A stretch of DNA of 64,000 bases from JANNBN01 sp963763885. GTDB lineage: Bacteria > Actinomycetota > Acidimicrobiia > Acidimicrobiales > JANYDT01. The stretch is from contig CAVXQD010000007.1 in the NCBI GenBank assembly GCA_963763885.1, forward strand, positions 186,001-250,000. Reading direction: 5' to 3'. The position numbers and the translations under genes were made by a program. Under the pieces are notes generated by a model. The model did no database searches and had not been told where the DNA came from. It worked only from the letters and a program-made list of their open reading frames with translations. Shown here piece by piece: positions 1-9,824 of this stretch. Position 1 is the first letter of the stretch. Each line of letters starts with the position of its first letter.

Positions 1-981
1 AGCATTGATCTGTACACCTAGTTGTTTGAGCTTGTCGAGGTCGATCCGGCCGCCCTCCACGCGCAGCTGTTCCAGGTCTGCTTGCCCGGCAGCGATGGAG
101 GCAGTTTCGGTGACGGCCGAAGCAGTGCCGGTGAGATCTCTTAACACCGTGATGTGTTGGGACAACACCGGCAGCGAGCGTCCTAGGCGCGCATACTTCC
201 CATCGAGCTGAGCGCTTGCGGTACGCAGTGCAGACGACGCTGAGACAAAGGCAGTGTTGGCAGCAGTAGCGTCGCCATTGCTTGCGGCCGCCAACCCGGT
301 ACGGGCATCGTCAAGCCCCCGTTCGGCAGAGGCACGAGCGTTAATCAACGCAACCACGCCTGCTGCTCCAGCGATGAACGCGAGACCAAACACGGCAAAG
401 CACGTCCTGCGGACAACTCGGCGGGCCGGTGTTCGGAGCGTCACCCAAGCAGAAGCACACGCGAAGAAGAGCGCTGCAGCGGAGATTGCAGACGGCACGA
501 GCGAAACCATCTCCTGCGGCAACCGAAGGGCAGTAACCGAGGCTCCAACGCCGACAATGGATCCGATCCAGGCCACACGTTCAGGGAACAGGTAGCTGGC
601 CGCCGCAGCCCCGGCCGTTGCTACTGCCGTCGCCAACACCCACTTCTGCGCGGCGCCGGTGACAAGATCGAGCGCTGCGAGAACCATGGGAGCTGCAAGC
701 AGCAGCGTGACAACCAGCCTGATGCGGCGTCGAGCTCGGGCAACGGCCGCGGCCAATACGGCAGCAAACGCGCAGCGCATCAGCAGATCGAGCGCCGCGT
801 AACCCGTGGGATGTGCAGGCGCTCTGATGGCCAACACGGCTGCAATTGCTGCACCTCCAGCGAGCACTGCGGTAGGGGTGCGTTGCAGCCAGGTGAGCTT
901 GGCCGAACTGAGAATCAAGCCAAGACACGCCGTGATGGCAAAGCCGACGCCCCACGCGAAAACGATGAAGGGAAACTCCAT
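1..981 (-). CDS. DUF4012-like membrane protein, 3' end outside window
   Basis: Translating the minus strand from the ATG at 981-979 gives 327 uninterrupted codons to the window edge, so the C-terminus is missing. The first ~230 residues hold several hydrophobic segments (start MEFPFIVFAWGVGF). They are followed by a helical, Ala-rich part (NARASAERGLDDARTGLAAA, then repeated SALRTASAQL-type heptads) and a VLRDLTGTASAV stretch. That pattern resembles the start of DUF4012 proteins, which occur in actinobacterial exopolysaccharide loci. It lies 55 bp downstream of the Wzz/tyrosine-kinase gene on the same strand, so co-transcription and a role in polysaccharide export or assembly are plausible. 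The family assignment rests on pattern memory. The short ORFs on the opposite strand here look like shadows. Confidence 0.6.
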   Translation of the reverse strand, partial: MEFPFIVFAWGVGFAITACLGLILSSAKLTWLQRTPTAVLAGGAAIAAVLAIRAPAHPTGYAALDLLMRCAFAAVLAAAVARARRRIRLVVTLLLAAPMVLAALDLVTGAAQKWVLATAVATAGAAAASYLFPERVAWIGSIVGVGASVTALRLPQEMVSLVPSAISAAALFFACASAWVTLRTPARRVVRRTCFAVFGLAFIAGAAGVVALINARASAERGLDDARTGLAAASNGDATAANTAFVSASSALRTASAQLDGKYARLGRSLPVLSQHITVLRDLTGTASAVTETASIAAGQADLEQLRVEGGRIDLDKLKQLGVQINA

Positions 982-1036
982 GTGGATAGCCTGACGGGTT
1001 TGGTGGGCTCAGCGCTGGTGCTGCGTTGCGCCGAAG

Positions 1037-2926
1037 TCAGTCGCGTTTGTCGCCACGGAACCTGGAGAACAGCGAGCGAGGATCGTTGGGCACCTGGACC
1101 ACTGGACCAGACGAGGAAAGCGAAGACGTGGTCTGCAATGAAGAATCAGCCGCTGGGAGCGGAGCAGACCGCTGCGCGGGGTCGTTCTCGGAGGTCCAAC
1201 CGTCGCCCAACGGAGCGGTCCAGATGGGGCTGTCGTCGGGGACCCAGGCTTCGACGGTCTTGACCTGCTGTGCGGGCTTCACGCGATTGCGACGCTTCGT
1301 CTTGCCACCGTAGCCACCGTAGGAACCGTATGCATACGTACCGGTTCCATAGGCGCCCATACCAAGCCACGAGCGCTTCGGTGCAGCGTTGACCACAAAG
1401 CCAGCCACGTTGCGGTTGGCGCGGCGGAGCAGGTCGATGGCAGAGGAAACCTCACGCCGACGAGAGTTGCGGGACCGAACCACCACGATGACACCATCGA
1501 CGAACTGGCCGATGACGATGGGGTCTGTGACGGCCAGGATGGGCGGGCCGTCGATCAGGACCGCATCGAAATGCGGACGCAGTGCGCCGAACACGTCTTT
1601 GGCTCGCCATGAACCAAGTAGTTCAGCAGCATTGGGTGGAACGGGGCCTGCGGTGAGGACGGTGATGTCGCCCTCGTCGCGGAGGGTCTTTGCCGCAGCG
1701 GTGATGCCCACATCGCCAGACAAGACGTTAGAGAGGCCGATGTCGTTTGCCAGCCCGAATGTGTGGTGCAGCGACGGGCTACGCAGGTCAGCGTCGACAA
1801 CCAGAACCCGCAGGCCGGACTGGGACATGACGTGAGCGAGGTTGGTGATGGTTGTGGACTTGCCCTCGCCTGGCTTGGCGCTGGTGACCTGGATGACCTT
1901 CAGCGGCTCGTCGACACCGAGGAACGTGATGGACGAACGCAGGGAACGGTATGACTCGAGGGCGTGAACAGGCACCGGCGAAACGCCAGCCTGTTTCCCT
2001 CGCTTGAAGCGTTTGGCCAGCTTGGCGAAGCGATGATTGTGCGTGCGAGGAATGACGCCGAGCACCGGTGGGTAGCCGTGCTGTGCCAACTGTGCTGGGC
2101 CGTAGACCCGGTCGTCGAGAATTTCACGCAGGAACGCAAGGCCAAGGCCGGCGACGAGGCCAGCAAGCAAGCCGGTTGCAGCGCTGCGGAGCGGGCGAGG
2201 CGACGTAGGAGCGGTTGGAGCAACCGCTGGGCTGAGCACGTTTGCGCTGCCCGACTTGAGGGCGGCGTCGACGGTGAGCCCGTCTATGCGGCTTTGGTAG
2301 TTGTCCTTAGCCTGTTGCGCTGCGTCTCGGCGCGCACGGTACGACTCCACCACTGCTGGAGGGGTGGTTTCCGTTGCGGTTGCGATTCTGTTTGTGTACA
2401 GATCGATTTCCGTGTCATAGACGTCAGTTTGCTTACGAAGCTGCGTGGTGGCGGCTTCGATGTCTGCCACGGTTTGGTCACGGCGGAACTCTTTGTACGC
2501 GTCGGCGTAGGTGTTGGCGATCTTGGCAGCGCGTGACGGACTTTCGTCCTGGGCGACAATGCGCAGGATGCCGGCGTCGGGATCTCCGATGGCGGTAACG
2601 ACCGCATCGAAACCGAGCTTCTTGGTGGCCTTGGTGTAGAGCGCATCAGATCCAAGAACACGGATTTCCGTGGCAAGAACTTGCTCGGAGTAGTAGTTGT
2701 TGGTGGCGATGGCGTTGGGGTCGTTGACGCCGCTGATCAGCGCATCGGTGACCTTGCCACGCAAAAGCAGGTCTGTGCTGGCGGTGTACATGGGAGTGGC
2801 ACGCAGGGCCAAGCCCAGTTGCAATGCGGTGGCAAGCACCACGGGCACCACAACCCACACCCAACGGCCACGCAGAATTTGCAGCGCTGCCCGCAGATCG
2901 AGGGGCGGACGTTCCTCGCCAGTCAT
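1037..2926 (-). CDS. Wzz-type chain-length determinant fused to BY-kinase (polysaccharide co-polymerase)
   Basis: A 629-residue protein controlling length and export of surface polysaccharide. The N-terminal Wzz domain has one membrane segment (VWVVVPVVLATALQLGLAL) and a coiled periplasmic region. A second membrane segment (LLAGLVAGLGLAFLREIL) leads into a cytoplasmic tyrosine kinase. Kinase motifs are Walker A SAKPGEGKSTT, Walker A' VLVVDADLRSP and Walker B VLIDGPP. A Tyr-rich autophosphorylation cluster (YGTGTYAYGSYGGYGG) follows the kinase, then a ~75-residue Ser/Pro-rich tail. The chosen start is M at 2926, directly before the conserved PPLDLRAALQILRGRW; the frame stays open to 3076, so a 50-residue longer product is possible. 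The downstream gene is the DUF4012-like protein. Confidence 0.9.
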   Translation of the reverse strand: MTGEERPPLDLRAALQILRGRWVWVVVPVVLATALQLGLALRATPMYTASTDLLLRGKVTDALISGVNDPNAIATNNYYSEQVLATEIRVLGSDALYTKATKKLGFDAVVTAIGDPDAGILRIVAQDESPSRAAKIANTYADAYKEFRRDQTVADIEAATTQLRKQTDVYDTEIDLYTNRIATATETTPPAVVESYRARRDAAQQAKDNYQSRIDGLTVDAALKSGSANVLSPAVAPTAPTSPRPLRSAATGLLAGLVAGLGLAFLREILDDRVYGPAQLAQHGYPPVLGVIPRTHNHRFAKLAKRFKRGKQAGVSPVPVHALESYRSLRSSITFLGVDEPLKVIQVTSAKPGEGKSTTITNLAHVMSQSGLRVLVVDADLRSPSLHHTFGLANDIGLSNVLSGDVGITAAAKTLRDEGDITVLTAGPVPPNAAELLGSWRAKDVFGALRPHFDAVLIDGPPILAVTDPIVIGQFVDGVIVVVRSRNSRRREVSSAIDLLRRANRNVAGFVVNAAPKRSWLGMGAYGTGTYAYGSYGGYGGKTKRRNRVKPAQQVKTVEAWVPDDSPIWTAPLGDGWTSENDPAQRSAPLPAADSSLQTTSSLSSSGPVVQVPNDPRSLFSRFRGDKRD

Positions 2927-3172
2927 TCCGTCAGCGTACCCCACCCCTGCCGCTGCTGGCACTAGTGAAAGTTGACTGTTGTCTGTGATTTCTGCCGATC
3001 GGGTTTCGGTTTGTGGGTCCGTTGAGGCTGCAAATAGTGGCTTTTCTCCGGTCGGTCGGCAGCCGTTCGTATGCACACAGGTTTGCCGGAGCCGGTCCGG
3101 TTGCTATTCGCGCTGACGTTTCCGCAGGTCACTGGTGTCTCAAATCAGACCGTCCCGCCCCATCCCCCAAAG

Positions 3173-4006
3173 CTAGGCAGGCGGAGCAACCAGGTGACGA
3201 GCGCCGGCCCGAAGCGTTCCGGTGGCCCCGACGGCCTGGCGAGCGGTGGCAAACAGGCGGGGATATCCCCCTACGAGAGCTTCGGCAGGGGTAGTGATGG
3301 CGGACTTGGCGCCGATTCCGTAGACCGGGGTCACCGTTTCCGGGGTGTAGGTACCGAACATCCGGTCCCAGACGATGAGCACTGCACCGAAGTTGCGGTC
3401 GATGTACTGCGGGTTTGAGCCGTGGTGGACCCGGTGCGCTGACGGTGTGACAAAGACCGAGTCCAAAACGGTGCGCTTGCGGCATGCGGTGGTGTGCTGC
3501 AGCTGACCAATCGTGGCGGCCAACACATCCAGCGTGACAAACGCCAGTGGGTGGAAGCCGATCAACGGAACCCACAGTCCAAGCCATGGCTTGTACACAG
3601 CTTCCATCCAGGGCACCCGAATGGCCGTGGTGAACCCGATGGTGGTTGGCGAGTGATGCACCATGTGCGACGCCCACAGCAGGCCGATCTTGTGCTCTGC
3701 GCGGTGTTCCCAGTAGTAGATGGCGTCACGCAGCAAAAACACGCCGATCCAAACCAGCGGGTTGCTGAGGCTGAGAGTTGTCATGCGGTGGTTCTCGTAG
3801 ATCCACAACGAGAGCGACAGCATCACCAACTTGCCGATGGCCGTCTTGACCAGCAGAAACGTTCCTGCTGACACCACAGAGGTGGTAGTCGAGGCGAGAT
3901 CAACATTGCGACGCTTCCACAACTGACGAGCGACCTCGACCACAAAGGCGCTCAACAGTGTTACGGCGAAGATCGTGATGGCGTACGTCCGGTACAAGTT
4001 GAACAC
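3173..4006 (-). CDS. Sterol desaturase / fatty acid hydroxylase family protein
   Basis: A 277-residue integral membrane di-iron oxygenase of the FA_hydroxylase superfamily. The His clusters are visible: HRAEH, then HMVHH shortly after, and HRVHHG in the C-terminal half followed by YIDRNFGAVLIVWDRMFGTY, the usual family signature. Hydrophobic segments at the N-terminus and centre fit an ER-type desaturase topology, in bacteria the cytoplasmic membrane. The substrate cannot be told from sequence; lipid or carotenoid hydroxylation are the usual options. It sits alone on the minus strand between the polysaccharide kinase gene and the SulP gene. The 246 bp after its stop up to the kinase start at 2926 show no convincing gene. 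Confidence 0.88.
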   Translation of the reverse strand: MFNLYRTYAITIFAVTLLSAFVVEVARQLWKRRNVDLASTTTSVVSAGTFLLVKTAIGKLVMLSLSLWIYENHRMTTLSLSNPLVWIGVFLLRDAIYYWEHRAEHKIGLLWASHMVHHSPTTIGFTTAIRVPWMEAVYKPWLGLWVPLIGFHPLAFVTLDVLAATIGQLQHTTACRKRTVLDSVFVTPSAHRVHHGSNPQYIDRNFGAVLIVWDRMFGTYTPETVTPVYGIGAKSAITTPAEALVGGYPRLFATARQAVGATGTLRAGARHLVAPPA

Positions 4007-4088
4007 GGGTCAAGCGTGCGGGTTGGCCCACGTTGGCTCTATCCGGTGAACCCCCCAAACGACGCTGGGGGATTTCCGGAGAGCTCGG

Positions 4089-6308
4089 TCAGCTTCGGAG
4101 GTGGTCCGTCATGAGGTTCGCGGTGATGACCTTTTCGGCCAGGCCCCGGCTCATGATGCGGTGCAGCAGCGCGACAAGATCCGCATCAAGTGCGTCGACC
4201 TCGGCACGGGTAATACGCAAGACCACAGCAGGCTGGACGGCGACGATGTCAGCGGTGCGCGCTTGTCCAAGAGCGAAGCCGATGTCTCCGACGACCGCCC
4301 CCTCAGACATTTGTCTGAGCTGGACGACTGCACCCGAGGGAGACCGCCGAAGCACGGCAACGGTGCCGCCTTTGACGATCAACAGTTCGTCGCCCGGCCC
4401 ACCGGCCGACAAAATGGTCTCGCCGGGTTCAAACGTCGCGTGCCGCATGTGCGACATCAGCGCATCGAATTGTTCGGCGGACACGTCGTTGGCCAGGCGC
4501 TCTCGCAACGACAGGGAGACCGGCGGAGACGGCGTCAGCTCAAGGAGACGGGTCTCGGCAACAAGGAGCGCTGCGTCGAGGCTTTCGAACAACTCGATGC
4601 CCGCTGCTGACGTTGGGGGCTCGGATGACGTTGCCGCGACGACGTCCACTTTGCAGCGTCGCAACACGGCCAAAACTGAAGGACTGGCACCAGCGAGCGA
4701 GACTGCGAAGCCATGCTTCTCGCCGAGCAACCGAATCCGGTCTAACGCTGCAGCCGATGCGGCGTCTATCCCGGGAACGAGCGCCATCTCCAGTACAACC
4801 ATGCGCAGGTGGGGCAACGTTGCGTCCGCAATCCGTTGGTTGACGTGAGTCACGATTCGCTCGGTTGAGCCGAAGAACAAGTAGCCCTGTAGGCGAAGAA
4901 CGGACACCGCATCTCCCGCACGGCGGAGGATTTGTACCTCTTGTGGGGGTCGCTCCGTGGTGCTGGCGATTGCTCGCAGGGATGCGACCGATCGAATGAT
5001 CGGAATGCGCGCATACGAAATGGCGAACAGCAAAGTTGCAACGATGAACCCTGCGACAGTGGCGTACAAGAACCCGAAGAACACCACCACCCCGAGGATC
5101 AGCAAAACCGTTACTGCCTCTGGAGCGCTGTAGGTGCGTAGCGCTCGGAGAATCCAGTCCTTCAAGAGATCGATTCCGAGAAACATGATGAAGCCCGCGC
5201 TGACGAAGGTTGGCACGTGCGTAACGATCTGGCCTGCGAAAACGAACCCAACCAGTACGACAGCGCCGGCAACAATGCCTGCACCACGGTGTCTGACCCC
5301 GGCCTTGTCGCCAAGCACCGAGATGGACAACCCTGTGTACCCGGGTGGTGCCCCAACGGCTGCCACCAGCACGTTGGCGATGCCGGTGTCGCGCAGTTCT
5401 GCGTCGAGGTCCACCTCTATACCCGTTGCGCGTTCCAGGGCTGCGCTGTTCATGAGCATTGCAAAGAGACCGAGCAAAGCAATGGTGAGAATCGTTGGCG
5501 TTGCTTTCGCAACTTGCGCCCAATCAACCTCGCTCAGCATCGACGGGAAAGGCGTTTTCAGTGCGGCGTTTTCGTACGAGCTTGGCAAGTACCGCTGCGC
5601 TGTTGCCGACGACATCGTGACGGGCGCAAGCAGAATCCAGCAATAGAACGCCAGCACGGATCCAACCAACACGCTCAACAACGCGATGGGGTGGTGGTAC
5701 CGCGACATGACAAACAACAGGCACAGGGCCATCGCGAGAGCGAGCAGTAGATGGCGGACCGACAACGCAGTGGTGTCGCCAAGTCCTGCAAAAGTTGGTG
5801 CGTACCCCAAAGCGACAATTACTCCGCCACGCAGCAGTAACCAACCTGTACCTGCCAGGAAGCCAGCCAGCACGGCTTGCGGGAAGTACTTCACTATCCG
5901 CCCGACACGCAGCATTCCTGTGAGCCAACACACCACACCAGTAGCCAGCGACGTCAGTGCAATGACGGCAAATGCGGTGGCGATGGCATAACCCGTTCTG
6001 CTGAACATCGTGGCAAGGACTGCCACGGCCACATCTTGTACGTGAGCAATGTTGGTGGGCACGCGACTGCGAACTCCGACGAACAACCCAACAATTGCGG
6101 TGCACAGCAGCGATGATCCCGTTGCCAGGCCGAGCCCGCTGGAAAGTGTCCCGGTGAACAGAAGGGCCGCAATCGCAACGGAATAGCCAATGCCGTCTAT
6201 CCCTGCAATCAGACCAAGTGCAACGACGCTGAATCGGTCCTTGACGGTTTGTGGCCAACCAAGAAACGCTTGGGAAAGTGCCGGTGCGGGTGAGATTTGC
6301 GACGGCAT
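4089..6308 (-). CDS. SulP family anion transporter with STAS and cyclic-nucleotide-binding domains
   Basis: A membrane transporter of ~739 residues. The first ~430 residues carry about a dozen hydrophobic segments of the SulP/SLC26 core, which transports sulfate, bicarbonate or related anions. A STAS domain follows (VLRLQGYLFFGSTERIV ... VPGIDAASAAALDRI). The last ~140 residues form a cNMP-binding domain (FEPGETILSAGGPGDELLIV ... GAVVGDIGFALGQARTADIV). Start M at 6308 (MPSQISPAPALSQ) is preferred because the transporter core begins soon after; the frame is open to 6419. The SulP-STAS-cNMP architecture is known but uncommon. A class III cyclase gene starts 0.74 kb away, divergently oriented, suggesting the transporter may respond to its product. 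The anion carried is unknown. Confidence 0.9.
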   Translation of the reverse strand: MPSQISPAPALSQAFLGWPQTVKDRFSVVALGLIAGIDGIGYSVAIAALLFTGTLSSGLGLATGSSLLCTAIVGLFVGVRSRVPTNIAHVQDVAVAVLATMFSRTGYAIATAFAVIALTSLATGVVCWLTGMLRVGRIVKYFPQAVLAGFLAGTGWLLLRGGVIVALGYAPTFAGLGDTTALSVRHLLLALAMALCLLFVMSRYHHPIALLSVLVGSVLAFYCWILLAPVTMSSATAQRYLPSSYENAALKTPFPSMLSEVDWAQVAKATPTILTIALLGLFAMLMNSAALERATGIEVDLDAELRDTGIANVLVAAVGAPPGYTGLSISVLGDKAGVRHRGAGIVAGAVVLVGFVFAGQIVTHVPTFVSAGFIMFLGIDLLKDWILRALRTYSAPEAVTVLLILGVVVFFGFLYATVAGFIVATLLFAISYARIPIIRSVASLRAIASTTERPPQEVQILRRAGDAVSVLRLQGYLFFGSTERIVTHVNQRIADATLPHLRMVVLEMALVPGIDAASAAALDRIRLLGEKHGFAVSLAGASPSVLAVLRRCKVDVVAATSSEPPTSAAGIELFESLDAALLVAETRLLELTPSPPVSLSLRERLANDVSAEQFDALMSHMRHATFEPGETILSAGGPGDELLIVKGGTVAVLRRSPSGAVVQLRQMSEGAVVGDIGFALGQARTADIVAVQPAVVLRITRAEVDALDADLVALLHRIMSRGLAEKVITANLMTDHLRS

Positions 6309-6360
6309 CGGGTAGGCGATAGTAGTGCTGTTATCAAGCGGTGATGCTGAGTCCGGCCAT

Positions 6361-7020
6361 CTACGACTGCTGAGATGTTGCGGCCCCGGTTGGGAGGGCG
6401 ATTGGGGTATCGACGCCAAAGGAACCGCTGATGACTTTCAGGTAGCCGGGGTAGAGCGACGAGAAGTCTTTCGGAAAATACGCGTTGCACGGTACCGCTG
6501 GGTCGATGATGCCCAGTCGTTTGAACATCAACCCGGCCAGACCACTACAGAACAGAGAAGTGGTGATCTCGATGTTTTCGACCCGGCCGGCAAACAATTC
6601 GGCGGCCATGCCCAGTGGAACGTCGGGGAAGGGAATCGCGTCGAACGACTTGGCCAGGTTCCATACGGCGCTGATGAACGCTGGGTCGTTCTGATTAGTG
6701 CCCGTGTAAGGCCGCCACGTCGGTACGTCTTTGTAGTTCAACAATGTGAGCATGGTCGAGCGAAGCAGACCAGCTTGCACGCCCGCGTGCGAAGTTCCGC
6801 CTGCGAACGGGTCGTCGCCCAGCCCGACGTTTGCCGCCTGCAACAGATAGCGGTCGCCGGTACCCGGGTCGACGATCACCATGGTGGTGTGCGAGAAGGG
6901 ACTGTTACTGATGATTTCAATGCCGGTCGAGTTGAGCGACGAACCACCCCACAGCACCACATCACAGGTGCTTGCGGTGTTGATGAAATCGTCGAACGAG
7001 GCTGGCAAGATCACGGGCAT
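6361..7020 (-). CDS. YiiX/YebB-like permuted NlpC/P60-type hydrolase
   Basis: About 219 residues. The N-terminal signature CDVVLWGGSSLNSTGIEIIS, then SPFSHTTMVIVDPGTGDRY with its Ser-His pair, and later the late Cys-containing SLFCSGLAGLMFKRLGI match circularly permuted papain-like hydrolases (YiiX family), where the usual Cys...His order is altered. These enzymes act on peptide or lipid amide/ester bonds; the substrate here is unknown. The open frame extends to 7272, but that would run deep into the divergent cyclase gene, so M at 7020 is favoured. That leaves 25 bp between the two start codons, room for little more than overlapping promoters. It lies 52 bp upstream of the SulP start, on the same strand. 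Confidence 0.6.
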   Translation of the reverse strand: MPVILPASFDDFINTASTCDVVLWGGSSLNSTGIEIISNSPFSHTTMVIVDPGTGDRYLLQAANVGLGDDPFAGGTSHAGVQAGLLRSTMLTLLNYKDVPTWRPYTGTNQNDPAFISAVWNLAKSFDAIPFPDVPLGMAAELFAGRVENIEITTSLFCSGLAGLMFKRLGIIDPAVPCNAYFPKDFSSLYPGYLKVISGSFGVDTPIALPTGAATSQQS

Positions 7021-7045
7021 CGGTTGACGATACCGTGGTGCGATC

Positions 7046-9812
7046 GTGCCCGATGACTCCGCTCCAGCCTCAATTTCAACCGAAGGTACGCGGAGTGCGG
7101 AACTGTTCATTGACCGCATCTTGATGTTCACCGACATCGAGTCGTCGTCGGATCGGTGGGACTGCGGAGCCCGACGCGATGCGCCCGCTGATGCGCCACC
7201 ACGACGCACTGGTAACGGAGATCGTTGAACGCCACGGCGGGGTGCTTGGCGCCCGCACTGGCGATGGGGCAATCGCCTTATTTATCCAGGCACAGCCCGC
7301 GACCCTGGCAGCGGTAGAGCTGCAAACGCGCCTGGCGTGCGGTCCAGCCGAACTGGGACTTGAGACCCACCCGTTGCGAATCCGCGTTGGTTTGCATCGA
7401 GGCGTGGTTGAGCCACGAGGCGGCGAGCATTACGGCCCACCGATGCACCGCGCTGCCAGAATCATGGCCACGGCACACGGCGGTCAGATTGTCGCCAGTG
7501 CTGCAGTCGCGCGCGAGTTAGAACGTGCCAGCGCGGAGGAACACGGCCCGGATGAGTTCATCCTCTTCGGACACGGCCTCTACCGGCTGAAGGGATTCCA
7601 CGAGCCAGAACAGCTTGTGGAGGTTCTCGTAGCCGGTGCCTCGAGAGACCCACGCGGGCTGCGCGCGGCTCCCACCGAAGGGCTGTTGCCCCCGTTCGAT
7701 CCAGAGCGGTTTGTCGGACGCGATAGCGAGATCGAACGGATACTCCCCGAACTGCTTCCCGGAGAGATCACCACGCTCGTCGGCCCCGGCGGGGTCGGCA
7801 AGACAAGGCTTGCGTTACAGCTCGCGCATCTTTCGCGTCAACGGTTCTACGAAGGCGGTTGGTTCGTCGACCTGGCTTCAGCATCGGGCCCAGAACGCGT
7901 GTTGCCCCTCCTTGCCTCAACACTGGGAGTTGCCGACGAGGCGGGCAGGTCGCTGATCGATGCAGTCCGTGACGCGCTCCATTCGCGCCGGATGCTGGTC
8001 ATCATCGACAACTGCGAGCACGTGGTCGACGCCGTGACGTCCCTTGTACGTGCTGCCTCTTCACATCAGATGGCTGCGGCCATCCTTGCGACGTCGCAGC
8101 GAGAACTGGACGTGCCGCGTGAACGGGTGGAACCAATTGCACCCCTTCAGGTTGACGATGGGACGGAAGCTTCTGCGGCACGACGCTTGTTCATGCTCGC
8201 CGCCCGAGCTATCGATCCGCAATTCCAGCTCGGCCCGGGGGACGCTGAAGGCATCGGTCAGATTTGTCGTCGCCTTGACGGACTCCCGCTAGCCATCGAA
8301 CTCGCTGCGGCTCGGGTACGGGTGATGTCGGTCCAGCAGATCGCAGACCAACTCCAGGTCAGTTTCGATCTGCTGCGGTCACGCAATCAACCGGAACGCC
8401 ACCGCACCATGACTGCAGCCATCGAATGGAGCCTTGCGCTGCTGGATGAAGAAGACCGAGCAACCCTGCTGGATCTTGCGGTCTTCTCCGGAACGTTTGA
8501 TTGGGAGGCTGCCGCTGCGGTGTCTGGGCGCGGTCGTGAGCAGGTCATTGACAGCCTCGATGAACTCATTCGTCGATCCTTGCTTGTCCGCCGTGGCGAC
8601 GGCATCAGAATGCTTGTCCCCATGCGCTTGCATTGTGGCGATTTGTTGACGCAATCAGGGCGTGAGCAAAAGGTGCGGGCCCGCCACGCTGCATGGGTGA
8701 TGGCCACGGTTCCCACACCACTCGATCACCTTGATCCTCGCATTGCGGCAACGCATGTCGACAGAGTCATCGAGCTTGGCGAAGACATTCATGGAGCACA
8801 CACGTGGCTTGTTTCGAGCGACCCAGCTGCGGCGGCGTTGTTGGCCGTGCAACTCAGTGACGCCTGGCTGGCTCGGTCACGGAGCAACGAAGCGCTCCTG
8901 CGGATGAGGGAATGCGATACCGATGCAACACCCACGGAACTTCGTCTCGAAGTACTGGCGTGGCTGGCCGCTTTTGCCTGGACGGTGGGCTCGCACGATG
9001 AGGGCGAAGCTGCGGCGCGGCGCGCCCTTGCGTTGGCCGATGCGGCTGGTCTTGCGTTGCCCGTGTTCGCTGCGACACGGCTGATGGTCCGTTGTGCCTT
9101 TTCGAACAGAACCGACGAAGCTGTCGCCCTCGCCGACCGCATCGAGCACGAGTTGCGAACAGGGAACGGTGACCGAACTAGGCAATTGGGGCCACTTGGG
9201 GTTGTTCGCGCGGTTGCGGGCGAAACGGAAAGGGGCATTGCGCTGGCCAACGAGGCGGTAGCCGAGGCCCGTGACGTCGGATCCATGAGACTGTTGACTG
9301 CGCTTGCGAATCGAATACTGCTTGAACCAGCGAGCCCTGAGGTTGCCGCTCTCACGGTTGAAGTTGCCGAACTGGCCGGGCTGCTGGGCCGCACCTCGGC
9401 GCAGGCGCACGCCAGCGGCGCTTTGGCTCAGCAGGCCCTCCGCAAGGGTGACCTCGTCGGGTTCCTGAGCGGGATTAGTACGTTCGCAGATCTTCTGCTG
9501 ACAGACGAACCCACGTCGGTGTTGCAGATGCTGCAATGGGTCCCCCCTGCCGTGGCCGACGCGATACCGCGCGAAACGGCCGTGCTGCTGTCGGCCATAG
9601 AGTCTTTGGGTGCGTTCCACAACTATCGAGGGACGGACAAAGAAGTCCTTCGGCGAGCATCGTTGCGAGAGCAGTTGCGAGTTGTGCTTGGCGATGATTC
9701 CTACGACAGTGCAACCGCTGAGGGGGCTGGATTGCGGCTCGCAGAGGCAGTGGATCGGCTGCACTGGATGAAAGAGTTCGTTGGCCGATTGTCGCCTAGT
9801 TCGCTGTCCTAA
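7046..9812 (+). CDS. Class III adenylate/guanylate cyclase fused to AAA/NB-ARC-like ATPase, frameshifted near its start
   Basis: A large cytoplasmic signalling protein. A nucleotide cyclase homology domain is followed by a P-loop ATPase (LVGPGGVGKTRLALQL; MLVIIDNCEHVVDAV as Walker B) and a long helical, probably TPR-like C-terminal half, without a visible DNA-binding domain. In the cyclase, LMFTDIESSSDRW (first metal Asp) lies in the frame opening at GTG 7046. The rest (DAMRPLMRHHDALV, GDGAIALF with the second Asp, GPPMHRAARI) is in the +1 frame from ~7164 to 9812. Deleting one base at 7158-7163 (a GGG run) joins them as RW(D/T)AEPDAMRPL, as the family expects. MHRAAR has His where many members have Asn, which may affect activity. 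The downstream frame alone is 877 codons from an internal ATG at 7179. Confidence 0.82.
7158..7163 (+). other. +1 frameshift site in cyclase gene
   Basis: Upstream frame reads ...SDRWD then leaves the family pattern; the downstream frame reads AEPDAMRPL. One surplus base in GGGACT (removing a G gives TGG ACT GCG; removing the T gives GAC GCG) restores a typical class III cyclase. This may be an assembly/sequencing error or a real mutation. Confidence 0.7.
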
Positions 9813-9824
9813 ATGTGTTCGGAT

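Noticed and set aside
5..595. Two plus-strand ORFs at the window start
   Set aside because: Opposite strand to an uninterrupted 327-codon membrane-protein frame that reaches the window edge.
4540..5523. 327-codon minus-strand ORF inside the SulP gene
   Set aside because: Overlaps the SulP/STAS coding region in another frame; Arg-rich shadow without family features.
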